Shown: piece after piece, positions 37,920 through 51,802 of the stretch
How positions within the stretch are numbered: the stretch's first letter is position 1
Layout: every line of letters begins with the position of its first letter
Source: Nemopilema nomurai
Taxonomy: Eukaryota > Cnidaria > Scyphozoa > Rhizostomeae > Rhizostomatidae
Reading direction: 5' to 3'
Assembly: GCA_003864495.1 (NCBI GenBank)
Contig: ML133471.1
Coordinates: 3,780,257-3,844,256, forward strand
Length of the DNA stretch: 64,000 nt
Notes under the pieces: generated by a model
The model's database searches: none
What the model saw: only the letters and a program-made list of their open reading frames with translations
Told to the model about the DNA's origin: nothing
Position numbers and translations under genes: made by a program

Positions 37920-40900
37920 ATGGATCGTAAGAGATATCGAAGCTTTGACGCGGACGATGGTGAGCCTACTTGTTTAATTAAACACTCGCTCGTTTAGAAT
38001 TTGTCATGTGAGTCAAAAGCATCCATGTTTAACGAAGAATTTATAATGAAGTCCAACGAGGAAAGGTGCTTTAAACATACGTATGGCACATTATAAGCTG
38101 GTGACTGTAAATACGATTGAAAAACAAAACAAGAAGCTATCCAAAGATACTTTGAACAACAGTTGCAAGATAATTATATATGTTTGAAACTGAATTTTCA
38201 ACTAATACTTAATAGAACTTGTTGTAATCTATGACTAACTCCTGTCCTCTTCAGCCGAGTCAAGGGAGAAAAGAAGACGAAGAGCTGAACCCATTGATGT
38301 CGAAGACCGACTGGAGTCCTTAATCACAAGAGTTGGAGAGAAGGTAGTCCAATATGTACAGTATACTATTTTAGTGTAACAATCAATTCAACATCACCTA
38401 ATTGTAACCATTTGAAGCAGCTAGTTCTACATCATTTTAGTCTAATCATCCAGGCTCAGACCACTGACATCCTGCATTTGAATTGCTGTCTTTCAATTTC
38501 CTAATTCAAATCAAAGGGTATTTAGTTTTCATCTCTGATTCATCTCAATTTTCTTTCAGAGCACATTTTCACTAAGACGAAATTTGGATGGACTTGCTGC
38601 TGTTTTGGAAGCTGATATTCCAAATTATAAAGATCTGATTCTTAGGATATTGAGCACCTGGTAAGTAGCACATAAATTTTGTATTCATTAGCTTCTGTCA
38701 CATTTTCTTCATTGAAACCAAAATGATTGTACATCCACCAAAATGATTTTCTTTGGAAATCTAACACCAAATCCTATTAATAGAATCAGAAAATATTTTA
38801 TGATGTTTTTCTCTTTCTAGTATTTCAAACCTACCAGAAAAGATCACCATCTACTCAACTCTTGTTGGCCTTCTAAATGAAAAAAATTTTGATTTTGGAG
38901 GAGAAGTATGTTTTTTCATTTTTATTATATGTTTCCAATGAAATTAGTGGATTCTATTATAAAATGAAAGTATTTTTAAGACAAAATTTTCTAATGAATG
39001 GGCAATGGAAGTACTAAGGAACATATTTAGTATGCAGCTGTCTTGCCAAATGACTTTAAACATTTATACAGATTCGCAAGGTCCTCAATTAAGGTGTTCC
39101 TTGTATGGTCTGTTCATTCACGTAATAAAAATATCCCTCTGATCAACATAAGGCGATGTTGGAATCCTAATGGGATTATATTTTGCTTTGGGTGCAAGGT
39201 AGCTCCTATTAGACAGTGGAGCCTACTTTGTGTGATTACAAAGAATTTGTTTCAAGTAAAGAATAGTATTTACTGGTATTATTTTTATAATCATTTACTC
39301 TGTAAGGTAATTTTGCACAGGTATTAGAAATGGCAATAAGAAATCTTGAAGATATGATGGCTGCTCAGCAGTTTGAAAGAGCTCGCTTGATGGTTGGTTG
39401 ATTTTTATTCATGATTTGGCTTGTCTTAAGACTCCTTACAAATTACCACAACTTGTATGATCATTTGGTTTAGTTTTGTTATAAAACTAGATTTATAAAA
39501 CTAAATCTCCACTAGATTTTTACTGTAAAATTGTATCTCAAATTTTTGTAAAAATTTTAATACCTACAGTTAAGCAGAAAAAACGATTCAACTATTGAAA
39601 GTTAGACTGCTAGAACAGCTTTTGATTGTTCAAAATGATTAAGTGAGTCAAGTGATTAAGAACAACAGATAAAACTGTATATTTTGACCCCATCAGGCCT
39701 TAAATCAGCAGATTTTGTAGATTATGCCAGAAAGAGATCCAGCTTTGGTTTTAGCGACATGTATTTTATGCTTGCCTTTTTCAGTTAAGCTCTGCATTTA
39801 GAATTAGTTTTAATGATGTTTCTTTCCTTACTTTTTGCAGATTAATAGCTCATAGAATTGCAAATCATCAATATTAATTTGTTCTACATCTCTTTGTAGG
39901 TGCGATTCATATCTGATTTGCTGAATTGCAACTTTCTTGTTGCCACCTCCTTGATTTCTTTCTTGGATAACTTCATAAACATGGCTGCACAGCCCAATAT
40001 TCCACAGGTAGGACTACTAACCAGAGAACCCAACACTTTTAGCAATTCATAGTTTCTTCCTGAAATCATTAAGCAAGCATGTAATAATGATCATTAATAT
40101 TTGTCTTTGTTTAAACAACTGATGCATTTACGTTTAAGGCTTATCCCAAAGCATCTTTGTTTGCCAAGTGCCATTTTGATGTTCTTTAGATGCACAGTAC
40201 CATTCAGTTGGCTTGCATAAAGTTATTCCTAAGAATTCTCTCCTAGGTCCGATCTGATTGGTTTGTTTACATTGTGCTTTCCAGTTTGCCATGGGTAAGT
40301 CAACATTTGAGTTCTTGGAATCTTTCTTTTTCCTATTTAATGTAACCAGGAAGATGCTTACTGGCAACAAGATCACATTTTGTTATAAACTAATCAATGG
40401 GTTTTTACAAAATTTGTTTAGCCAGTCATCTGCCTCAATTTCCAGCTTCATGTTAAAATTAGTCTGTGCTTTGAATTCCAAGTATTTGCAACATGAGGCT
40501 GCCAATTAACCCATTTTCAAAATTGAGCTTTTCCTATACATTTCTAAGCAGCAAATTACAATCAAATATAAAGAATTAGCTAATTTTTCGAAACTTAATA
40601 ACTTGCAACTGAACTCTCCAAACAGCATGGATTTTTCAGTATAAACTAATTTAAAGATCAAGATTTCCTTTCTGAAATCCGTTTTGAGAAAAGTCTGTAG
40701 ATAGCAAGATAACAAAGTCAATGATGTCAACCCAGAACAGAGAATATCTTTACTTAAAAGTAAAGGTTTTTAAAAAACTAAACTTCCAATACTTTTCTGA
40801 AATGTGGTTTTGCTAAACTAGTTTGGAAGGGTACATTTCTTGAGAAAAAAAGCAGATTGTGCAACACACATAATCTTTCTATCTACAGGCCACACCACAC

Positions 40901-43900
40901 CAAACACTAAGCCAATTTTGGCCTATTATAATTTGCCTTCAACAGGGATATATTTCTTTGCCCCGGAAATCCTAACATACTTTTTTATTTTTTCCTAAAC
41001 TGCAACTCTGAACCACCTGATCTCCAGATATTTATTCAAGTTCACATTTCCTGCTAGTTAGGGAGAACCCCTGACAGAATGTAAGAATGTGACAGAATCC
41101 GCACTTCTTGAAATTAAAGCAAAGCTATTTCAAAATGGTACTTTGTTTACTTTTCTATGCTTCAAAGAAAACATGAGGCCTTTTATCAGGGACGATTTTA
41201 ATTATTTTTCAACCCAAAATGCTATAATGGTTCAAAAGGGTAATGCAGACAGTAGTCACTGCAGCTGGAAAGAGGACTATTAAGCAAACCTTTCTACTGG
41301 GCATTTAATATCCAGGCATTCAAATCCAGGGATATCAATTCAGGCAGTAAAGCAAAGAAAGAGGAGAGAAATAGTTTTTTTATCCTATGTAACTGTACTT
41401 GAACATAGCATTATTGTGGCATATATCATAATTTCTAATCTTGTCAACAAGACAGTCTTTTATGGGGTCTGGGTTTTGAGGAGCCTTTTTAGTAGGAAGC
41501 TCAGGGATTTTTAGTGCAGTGTCCTATGGCTGCTTGACGAGGGAGAATAAGATACACAACTTCTCTTGGAATTCTGACCATTTTGAATGGTGTATGACCA
41601 AGGAAAATGAAATTATCTATAAAGAAATTCCAAATTATCGTTATCTGCAAACCTGCAGAAAATTGGCCCCTGAGAGAAGTGATATATCAAGAAGCCCCAA
41701 AATGTTGTCAGTGTTTAACATACGATTTACTTCGATTCAAGCTGAACAAGTGTTTTTAATGAGACAGTAGCTTAGAAGTCCGCTTTTTTATTGAAAAATC
41801 TCCTATCAACCATTTGCTGCTGAAGAGACGTGTTGTCTCGCCAAGGAAGGGTTTTATTTCAAACGCACTTTTGAAAACCTACCATATTCTCTTTTTTAGT
41901 GCGGTAAAGAGCTGGCATCGAAACGAGGCAAGGAGCTAGAGAGGCTGCTTTCAGCTCTTGAAGATATAATAAGGTACCTTGATTTGCCTTGTCATTGCCA
42001 TTTGCCTACAGCAGGGTCGTAATTACGATTGACCAGGGCCTATTAATTCTGAGAGTTTAATGCTTTTTCATAATTGATTTTACTTTTATTGTTTTAGCAA
42101 GAGATGCAAGCGTCATACTAAAGCTCTGCGTGTCTGGTCGACTGATGACCCTCATCCTCAAGAGGAGGCAAGGCTATAATGGCTATTAGTTTTGTCACTT
42201 CATTTAAGAAAATGTTCGTTCTTAATATGCTTTGGTCTCGACCAAAACAGAGCATGATCTTGCCACTTGAGACTCCTGAAACATCTGTTTTTCACCATTA
42301 CATAAATTTGCATGGTCAACTCCTGTGAATCAACTATTTCTCATTATTTAGTTTTACCAATAATGCCGTTCAGTGGGAAATATAAACGATGCAACAATCT
42401 TGCTTCGTATAATAGAAATTCAAAATGATTATTAATTTACGATGCCTTTGTCAGGAAACAAGTTATCCTGTTTTGTATTATTAAATTTGCCCATATTTTT
42501 TTCCACAGTACATCGACTGTTTGTGGGCACAGATTGAGAAGATGAAAAATGACGGATGGGAGGTGAGATTTTATTTGTCGGGTGAATTCCTTCCAGTTGT
42601 TGAATCTCTTAATGATTTGTAAACGATTTCGGTGGATATTTGTTTTAAAGTAATCTATTTTTAAGGTGACCCTCTAAAACTTTTTCGATCAATTTTTATT
42701 CAGGAAAAGCATATCCGGAGACCTTACACGGAGTTCCATGCTGTTTTGTGTAAAGCCATGCCGGTGAGCCATTTTGACTTTCTTCTTGGAACATTTCTTA
42801 TGTTCTTGGTAGCTCCTTTGGGAAACCTGCAATAGTGTGATTCTCTAGTAATTGTTGAGGGATAAGTGTTGTATGGGAGCATCCTTTGTTGACATGCTAC
42901 TATTTTTCTGTACCTGACCTGAATTTACCAAACTGTATTTGCCTTGTGTCTTATTCTTATTTTTGAAGTATTTGCAGCATTCAATATGCAGCCTTCAATT
43001 GGGAATTAAAATTGAGAAGATGTCATACCATAATATTCATGCATTGTATGCCATATCGTTTTGTGTCACAACTTAATTCTTGATCAAGTATCCCAATTTT
43101 CCACGGTTTTTTAAGATAATCAGAATAAGGAAATAATCTATGAACATGAATCTGGTACTGGAAACCGGCTAGCAGTAAAATATACTTTCGCAGCGAAATT
43201 AATTCACGACACTTTATTTGACACATCTTTGCCCATAATCTTGGGACTTTACCATTTTATATTCCCTTCTAACTGCTTTTTCTCTTCTTTCATTAGCACC
43301 CAATTCCTGCCTTCAAAATTCCACCACATACAGACAAAACTTCGTATCCCATTCCTTCTGTGGTTTTTCGAATTTTCGATTACACGGATTGTCCCGAGGC
43401 AAGTCCTAAACGCAGTTTCTTCATTTTTACATCGTTAATTAACCAAGCTTTAACTAAGCTCAGATGGAAACAAACATTCACAAAATTTTGGTAGATGATG
43501 GTAGACAGAGTGTTTAGATTGCATCATGCTAATTTTTAACATAAACAAATGGCATATAATAATTGAATGCATGCAGTTAGATTGCATTTAAATTCGAATT
43601 CCAGTGCTTTCTCTCTGAGCAAGTCGTGTTCTCTTCATCATTTCAGGAGCTGCCCTTACCAGGATCTCACGCCATCGAACGTTATTTGGTGGAGGAAAGT
43701 ATTTCCCGAGTGATGGAAGCCCATTACAAGGACAGAAAAGAATGGTGAATGCTGTTTTGGCTTTATTTGGGGGCCTGTTTGGCCCCAAACCTTAGGATCT
43801 TCACATGGAGACAGTGAATGATGAGTATAGACGCTGTTCAAGTTGGAATAGTTTCCTAATTTTGGAGTTGAATTAGATATGTGCATTGAGCTTTGTATCT

Positions 43901-46900
43901 AGATGATGCAGGCACTGAGACAAACTCCTTTTCTATTTTAGTGCCAACCAGTTACTGAATTTCTATATGAAAGGAAAGGTCCCCCGTGAACATATTATTA
44001 TTGAAGTAAGTTTAGATTCATGTTTTTACTCTGAATGGTGTTTCTTTCTCGTACGCTAACGGGCTTCAGTCTATACATTATTTGAATGTTTAGTGCCTAT
44101 CAGGAGTTGGCCGTGATCGCCTTTTGAACATATTGCTTTGATGAATGTTTTGTGCATCCTATAATGGAAAGTACTAGCATCAACATTAACGTGTTTCTTA
44201 ATGTAAAGGTATGCCACAAGAGAGAGTTTTCCAGATTTAAAACCCTTCTTGTTGTGTTATGGCGACATTCCTCCTCCACAGTTTCTTTCCATCTGCTCCC
44301 TTAGCTTGGGTGCCCAGACCTCTCGATGTAACTGCTATTGCGTCCATTGTAGGTCATTCTTGGAAATCTCCTGCGTCTCCCACAGCCGCCGCATATCCCC
44401 TTGTTCTATGGTTCGCTCATTATTGAGCTCTGCAAGATACAGCACAATTCTTTTCCCGGAGTTGTATCCTTTCTTAATTCGTTTACCGCATTTCTTTATT
44501 TCATATGTTTCATCTTATCTTGTTTATTATTAATGCTTCTTCATTGGATGCACATTAAGAAAATGACATGCGAAGCAAGACGACGGTTTTTCTGGTTTGA
44601 TGAACGTATTCATCTAACATCACCAGTTTCTGCAATCCTGGTTGTGAAGTTGAATGGTAAGAATGGAGAGATGTGAAGAATGTTTCCAACTGTTTTTGTA
44701 TTGTGGCTTTATTTTATGCGCTACATCACAAGAATTCTTCAACAACTGGCTAACAGCAATAAAAAAAGTTCCTGAAAACGTACTTGAAAAGTAAAGCGCT
44801 GATAGTGTGAAATGCGGGTGGAAGCCGATTAATCATATCCCCTATCAATCGAAGAAAAGAAACAGCAACTACAACAGCAACAAGTGCTCTAAATTGATTT
44901 TTATATTTCTGCCTTCCATCATCACTCGTTATGAATTGTTTTCTTTAAATGACCTGGCAGGTTGCACACGCCGTAGAGCTCTTGTTCGAACGACTTGGGT
45001 CAATGAATGTCACGTGTATCGATCGGTAAGTCACTCATTTTCATGGTCCATGTATTGCACAAGACATCGTCAGATCAGCGTCATGGAAGGACTAGTTCTT
45101 CTACAATAGCATTTTATTGTATGTTCTATCGTGATTTTTTCACACGTAAAATTCTGATTTCAAAGTTCTGGAATTATGTTTTAGGCAATAACGTTCGTTG
45201 CCAGTCGTAAATTGAAATAAATTTCTTGGAAAGCAGAGGGTTTTTCCACGGAAGAAAGTGCTTTTCGCGGTAAAAAAGGGCGTGGCCCAACAATGGCTCC
45301 TCTGATTGGCCAAGTAGAAGTGATTATTTACAAAAAAGAGCAACATTTTTTTCATTTTTCTAAAAAGCAGGACGATGTAGGCATTACTTATTTTCTCGCA
45401 TCAAAAATTCCCAAGGCGCCATCTCTGTGATCCAAGAAGGACCTGCGAGAGCTATTTTTCTGCAGACTTGCGTTATTCTATTTGTTACATGTTTTTGTTA
45501 AATATTTTCGGATGCGCAGTTTTTAAACTTCCATGCCAAATTAACTGTCGTTCGTTTACAATTCCAAGTTTCATAGGGTCAGTATATACTAAACATCTAG
45601 TGAGAAGTTACCATGACGCGATGAAGGGCAATATGTTTAATATTGAAGCTAATAGCATGAAATCAATAGCGACTTTGTCTATTTCAGTTTTATTGACTGG
45701 TTCACATATCATCTCGGCAACCTGCAATGCAAATGGTCCTGGGAAGATTGGTAAGCGGCATTTTGTAACCATGATGGGTTGTGTTTTGGCCAGGTTATCA
45801 ACGGCGTGTTTTCTGTTTAATTGCGGGTCATTGTCAGGTTGCGAGTCAGGTTTAAGGGTCAGTCATCAACACTTTAGATATTGAGAGTATAGATTTGGTG
45901 ACAAGGTTTGGTGATATTAAATTCTGACAGAAGATTGTAATGGTTTTATTTATGAATTTTACTATGAACACGAAACATTGTCATTTTGATGTGGAGATCA
46001 TGTAAAGAGAAGTAGCATGCCAAATTGTATTACAAAATTGGCAACTGTTATCAGGCAGCTGGGTATTTATTTCAAAATCGTATTCATAGTTCCTGCTTTG
46101 TAGATGTTGATGTTGTTCTTGGTCCAGTAAGATTTCGAGAGTTCAATCATAATCGTGACCCAGTGCCATTCTCAGCAGGACTACATAGAGGTGGATACAT
46201 GTTGATAGTTTAGTACATTTATTCTCATATTTGTAGTGTTTTTCATAAGCTAGCACCTCACATCCTTTTCCTGTTTTGGTCAAGGAGTGAATTCGCCCAA
46301 GGTGACAAGCAGTCAACGAAGGTCAGGTTTATCGTCGAGGTTCTGGAACGTTGTACAAGGTAGGTCCTTAGGGACCAGTTCTGTCACATGATCTCACATG
46401 ACAGTTTTTTTGTAAGGTTTTTTTGTAATTGATGAAGTTTCGTAAGCATATTTTTTGTGACGTTGTCTAAGGTTTTTGGCAAAGATTATTCAAAGGCATT
46501 TTGATTATAATGACAATGAAAGTCATCCGGCGAGCTACTCGAAAGACAATGTCTTTAAGCAAACTATGGAATGAATGCACTGATTGATGATTGATTGATG
46601 AATGCACTGATTGATGATTGATGATTGATTGATGAATGCACTGATTGATGATTGATGATTGATTGATGAATGCACTGATTGATGATTGATTGATGAATGC
46701 ACTGATTGATGATTGATGATTGATTGATGAATGCACTGATTGATGATTGATGATTGATTGATGAATGCACTGATTGATGATTGATTGATGAATGCACTGA
46801 TTGATGATTGATGATTGATTGATGAATGCACTGATTGATGATTGATGATTGATTGATGAATGCACTGATTGATGATTGATTGATGAATGCACTGATTGAT

Positions 46901-49900
46901 GATTGATGATTGATTGATGAATGCACTGATTGATGATTGATGATTGATTGATGAATGCACTGATTGATGATTGATTGATGAATGCACTGATTGATGATTG
47001 ATTGATGAATGCACTGATTGATGATTGATTGATGAATGCACTGATTGATGATTGATTGATGAATGCACTGATTGATGATTGATTGATGAATGCACTGATT
47101 GATGATTGATTGATGAATGCACTGATTGATGATTGATGATTGATTGATGAATGCACTGATTGATGATTGATGATTGATTGATGAATGCACTGATTGATGA
47201 TTGATTGATGAATGCACTGATTGATGATTGATTGATGAATGCACTGATTGATGATTGATTGATGAATGCACTGATTGATGATTGATTGATGAATGCACTG
47301 ATTGATGATTGATGATTGATTGGTGAATGCACTGATTGATGATTGATGATTGATTGACGAATGCACTGATTGATGATTGATGATTGATTGATGAATGCAC
47401 TGATTGATGATTGATTGATGAATGCACTGATTGATGATTGATTGATGAATGCACTGATTGATGATTGATGATTGATTGATGAATGCACTGATTGATGATT
47501 GATGATTGATTGACGAATGCACTGATTGCCACCATTGACTGCTGTCTTAGAGCGATGCGTGTTAGATGCACTTGATTCATTGCAGTCAGCTGCTTCTCTT
47601 TGTGATTGCAATTTAACTTACAATCTTTGTTATTCAAAGGATGTATTATCGTCAGTATGTGATTGAAAAGATACCAGAAAGTTTGAACTCACTGATGCCT
47701 CTCAACCCGCAAGGAAACTTTCGATACGAGGACCCAGAAAGCTGTAAGTCGCATCCTGTGTGAATCCCGTCCACATTTTCTCAATCCTTATTTAAGCAGG
47801 TCGCCTGCATGTTTGCTCGTTGGCATTCACGAAGCGTCATCGTGGTTCTCAATTGGTCTTGAGAGGAAACACAGATGATGCAACTGAATATAAGGTGCAA
47901 CAACAGCAACACTGACCGTGTCCGTTGTTGCCAAGGCGCGGCGACAAGTCGTGAGATATGTGTTTTCTTTCGTTGCAGCTGATGAACCCGGACATGCAAC
48001 AGTTAGATCGCTGATAAACGCAATCAAATCCAAAACAGACAATGAAGGCTTGCTAAATATCGTCAAGGAAATATCGGATACTGAGAAGTCTTTTTATATG
48101 CTGACCAATGATGAAGGTTTGTGTGTTTTCCGCCTTCCCAAGATGCCAAAGGAATGGATCAAGGAGACATTATTATGATTATTGCAAGACTGAAGTGAAG
48201 TGCAATAAATCTGTTCTGGCTACTAATACCATTACGGTTGTTATTGAAGAAGCTGCCCATTATTGCTGATTCGTTTTGACTAATGTTAAGCTAGGCATTT
48301 GACTTCGGCTTTGGAGTAAGGATTTTTTAGCTTTTTAAGGATTAAAGATTTAGCTACATACGATGCTGATTGTTGCACTTAATTGTTACTTGGCTTTAAT
48401 AAATGAGTCTAAAATTAAAGAATTAGCTGACTGAATGGGTCGAGAAGGTTCTCTCCTGCAAAGCACAAATGTTTCGGTGCTTGAAAACATTCAGGTAAAT
48501 TTTCTTTTGTCAAGGAAACCAACTTGATGATGGGACATTTGCCCCATTAAGAGTGGAAATCTTCACACTGACCATTCTTCGCGCTGGAATAAAATCCATC
48601 AGTCACACGTACAGTGCTTTGTCAAAGTGAGTAATTTCTTTAAATCTATCTACAATTACAGCATTTTAATAAGAGGTCGTCCACGCTTAAAGGGCTAGCA
48701 TTATGGGAATTGTACATAACATTATCCGGCTGCTTTGAACACAATTTCTCGATCTTCCAATCTTCACTTGGGGGCACGAGGTTTAGAACATGGTGAACAC
48801 ATGCTCATGACGCCAGTCTTCTGCAGTAAAGAAGGTTTTGTTATAGTGCAATGCAGAGCAATATTTGATTTCTATCCTTAACTTACAATTTCGCGCCAAG
48901 GTTTGACTGAATTACTTTAATTGGTTTGCATTATATTCACATTTATGTCACTATTTAAAGATACCTGATGATTATTTGTTTTGGGTTGATGTTTTTAATT
49001 TTTTTGCGTAAGTATGTCAATTCCGGTGGGCATACCTTTCCTAGACAGGCATTTCTTTTGTTAACTATCCGTGTTCAATCTAGGTTCCATTCTGTCTTCC
49101 AATCTCTGATAACATCACCGAACGCACAATTGCAGTGCCTATTTGCAGTCAAAGAGTTCTGGCTGAGGAATCCTCAGGTGAGCTTTCGCTTTTTCTTTGG
49201 AGCTCCCTGACCTGAATCCCTATAGTTTCAAAAGCGCTTTCGGCCGTTGTAACAGAATGATTTGGGCCGTCTTTCATAATCTGTGGCTCCGGCCAACAAC
49301 ACGCCTAGGGCGGCTAGGGAGGAGCTTTGCCTTCCAAAAGGCTGCACGTTCAATTGAACTCGGTCCCTTAAACAGATCCTGGCCAAAACTCACTTGAATT
49401 AGAGCAGGATGTCGGTAATTAAAGTTCATAACAAAACTATCTTTGTAATGAAGTTGTTAACTAGTACATCTGTACGCCGAATGACGTCTTTATACGGTAC
49501 GCCTAGTCACATGCTAGTCACGTGCTATTTTGTGTTTGATAACTCCTTTTATTGGTCGTCTGTTGCTCTATTTATCAGTTTTCTATTGCATCTTTTGTTT
49601 GTTTTAGATGCTAACAATTGTTGTGGACAAGCTGATTCGTCTTCAGATTATAAACTGCAGTACTGTTGTCAACTGGATATTCTCGAAAGAAATGAATGCT
49701 GATTTCACGAGGTATGCAGCCAACCCTTGTAACTGTTTTAATTGTCGCTGACGTAGCTGAATCTGTTAAGACCATTTAGGGTTGGTTTTTGGTGGGTTTG
49801 CAATGAGTCATGAAATTGATCACTCTTCGACTTACCATCCAGACATCAGCTGTAAGCGTGCTCTTAGTCTACTATGAACAGAATTTGCACGAGAAAAGAG

Positions 49901-51802
49901 TATTGCTTTGTAGCAAAAACGTTAACCACCATCTTAATAGGGACGCAGATCCAGGAGCAAGTCAAACTTTTGACGCTTAGGTTCTTTGTTTGACTGCAGT
50001 CTTGTCACTTTACCTAAATACATAAATCCGATTTATCTTGTTTTACTACATCAATTAACATCTTCTTTGAATTGGGAAATGTGAACTGGAAAATGGCTTG
50101 GTGATGCTTGTCTTTTTGTAGATGCTACATCTGGTTCATGCTGCACAGCACTTTAAGGAAAATGATCAAGCACAAGAACAAAGTAGGTAGTTGGTGTTGG
50201 CCTCTTAATTCTAATTGCTGTTCGATTCCTGTTTGCAACAGAGAATGCCATGCTTTCCGAATTGTTCGACTTGTTACCTTGCCATGCTGAAAGAAAGGGA
50301 GATCTAAACGCGAAAAAGTTTAGCAAAATATTTTCAGTAGTTTTGAAGATTGCCAGAACAGTATATTGAGTTTAAAAGGAGGTGAACCAAATTAGGAAGG
50401 TTGGAGGTTAATGAAGGGCCTAAAGACGAGATTTTAACAGCCAAGGAAGGTTTACGTTCAAGACAGAAGAAGGTAACAGTGATGAGATCTTTGTGTACAG
50501 CCGATGACGTCAAAGTCTGTTTTCAAATGACGTTGTCAGAATCTGAAGAGAAACCTTCGTTTTATTTAGCTGGAATCGTTTATCTTTTAGGTGCTGAAAG
50601 AATACAACGACACAAAAGAGAAGTTGAGCAGGCTCATCGAGAAAGCGAAGAAGCAGGTAGGTTGTAGCACCTTCTGCGCACATGCGTAGTTTTCTGCGTA
50701 GCAATTCCTTCATACCTCGTAAAACTGTGGAGTAAAGGTGTTATAGGTTGCATACAACGAAGGGCATTGCAATGAAAGCAATAAGCTTGACTGTTTTTCA
50801 GACCTTGTGGACGTGGTAAATGTTACCATTGGGAACCCATACTGTTAAACTAAAGGCGAAAATACTTTTCAAAATTTACCTATAAGGTGAATTCCTTATT
50901 TTTGGTTCGTCTTCCTTTACGCTCATTTGCATGTTTGAAGATTAAATTGTCTTTCCGTGTGAATGCCAGAACACCCTTGTAGACCTTGTTTTCGGTTTTT
51001 GTGTAGGGAGATTCCAGCAGCGACAGTGGAGAAGATTCTGCAAAGGAGGACATGAATGCTGAGATTGAACAAAAAGAGTACGAAACAGATGAACTGGCAG
51101 AGAGGCTGGAAAATGCCGAACGAGACCAAAAAGAACTGTTCTTGATACTTTTTCAGGTAAATTGATCTTCTTGAATCGCAAGAAGCTCCATAAAGTTGAA
51201 CTTCTACTCCATTGATCTCTACTCTGCCTCATAATCAATGTGTGTCTCACGTTCATGACATTTGAGTCATATATTGCGGGTGTCATAAGTTACCGAGATG
51301 ATAGTCCCATTGCCCAAGTGGCTTCTGAGAGAGCACTAGTATACTATTGCGACTGGCTTGTTCTAGTAGCAGAAGCGCTATCCAGTTGGTTTCTCCACTG
51401 GACAGAAAGATCCCTCATTTTTCGCTGCATGACGTCATCTGTCTGTTTTGCTTTCAGCGGTTCATTCTTCTACTCACTGAGCACACTGTCCTCTGTGAGC
51501 AGCAGCAGAAAAGCAAACTCAACACGTGGTTCAGGTTCACCTTGCAAAGGCTGCAGGAGATCTTTTTGACTGTGAGTAGTACATCCTTTTTTACGAACCT
51601 TCCAAAGCATTTCTCTCAAGACGCTGGTCGAATCTATCTCTAGCAAGCTTCTTTTAAGCGCCAATAATGTTGGTTTGGTTCTTTTCAGTATCATTCTGAG
51701 ATCCAGCAGTACGAGGATACCCTCGAAAGCCTGTTGTTCACAACAGACCTGGGGTCCCATATCCTGGAGGTCTTTCAAAGGTTCAAGTCATTGACAAGCT
51801 GA
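37920..51802 (+). CDS. NCBP1: Nuclear cap-binding protein subunit 1 (CBP80)
   Basis: Complete gene in 28 exons: 37920-37959, 38255-38343, 38560-38660, 38821-38905, 39321-39392, 39900-40007, 40247-40294, 41900-41973, 42098-42167, 42509-42562, 42704-42763, 43297-43398, 43647-43744, 43942-44005, 44353-44463, 44961-45025, 45688-45750, 46285-46359, 47640-47743, 47979-48116, 48515-48626, 49084-49177, 49608-49711, 50122-50182, 50591-50656, 51007-51156, 51458-51571, 51689-51802. The total is 2436 nt, 811 aa (human about 790). Diagnostic segments include the MIF4G-type start [64 protein letters not shown]-like [15 protein letters not shown] and the C-terminal [20 protein letters not shown]. With NCBP2 it binds the m7G cap of nuclear RNA and supports splicing, export and the pioneer round of translation. 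Introns after exons 9 and 12 use GC donors. Intron 18 holds a minisatellite. Confidence 0.97.
46574..47527. repeat. Minisatellite with 27- and 34-bp units in NCBP1 intron 18
   Basis: There are 32 occurrences of the anchor AATGCACTGATTGATGATTG. Spacings are either 27 bp (16 times) or 34 bp (15 times), the longer unit having an extra ATGATTG-type 7-mer. The order starts as 27-34-34 four times (95-bp higher-order period), then six 27s, two 34s, four 27s, three 34s, two 27s, two 34s. Units are almost identical, so the array is young. It lies 113 bp upstream of exon 19. The three long minus-strand ORFs over it are artefacts of a stop-free unit. Confidence 0.97.

Noticed and set aside
46467..47637. 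Three overlapping minus-strand ORFs of about 350 codons ([13 protein letters not shown] repeats)
   Set aside because: They are the three frames of a stop-free minisatellite inside an NCBP1 intron; no start context or splice logic.
49197..49397. PDLNPYSF in a 66-codon ORF resembles the DLNP motif of mariner transposases
   Set aside because: No other transposase motif nearby and it abuts an NCBP1 donor; short chance match.
50401..50667. 88-codon plus-strand ORF within NCBP1
   Set aside because: It is out of frame with the true exon at 50591-50656, whose frame is fixed by homology and phase.
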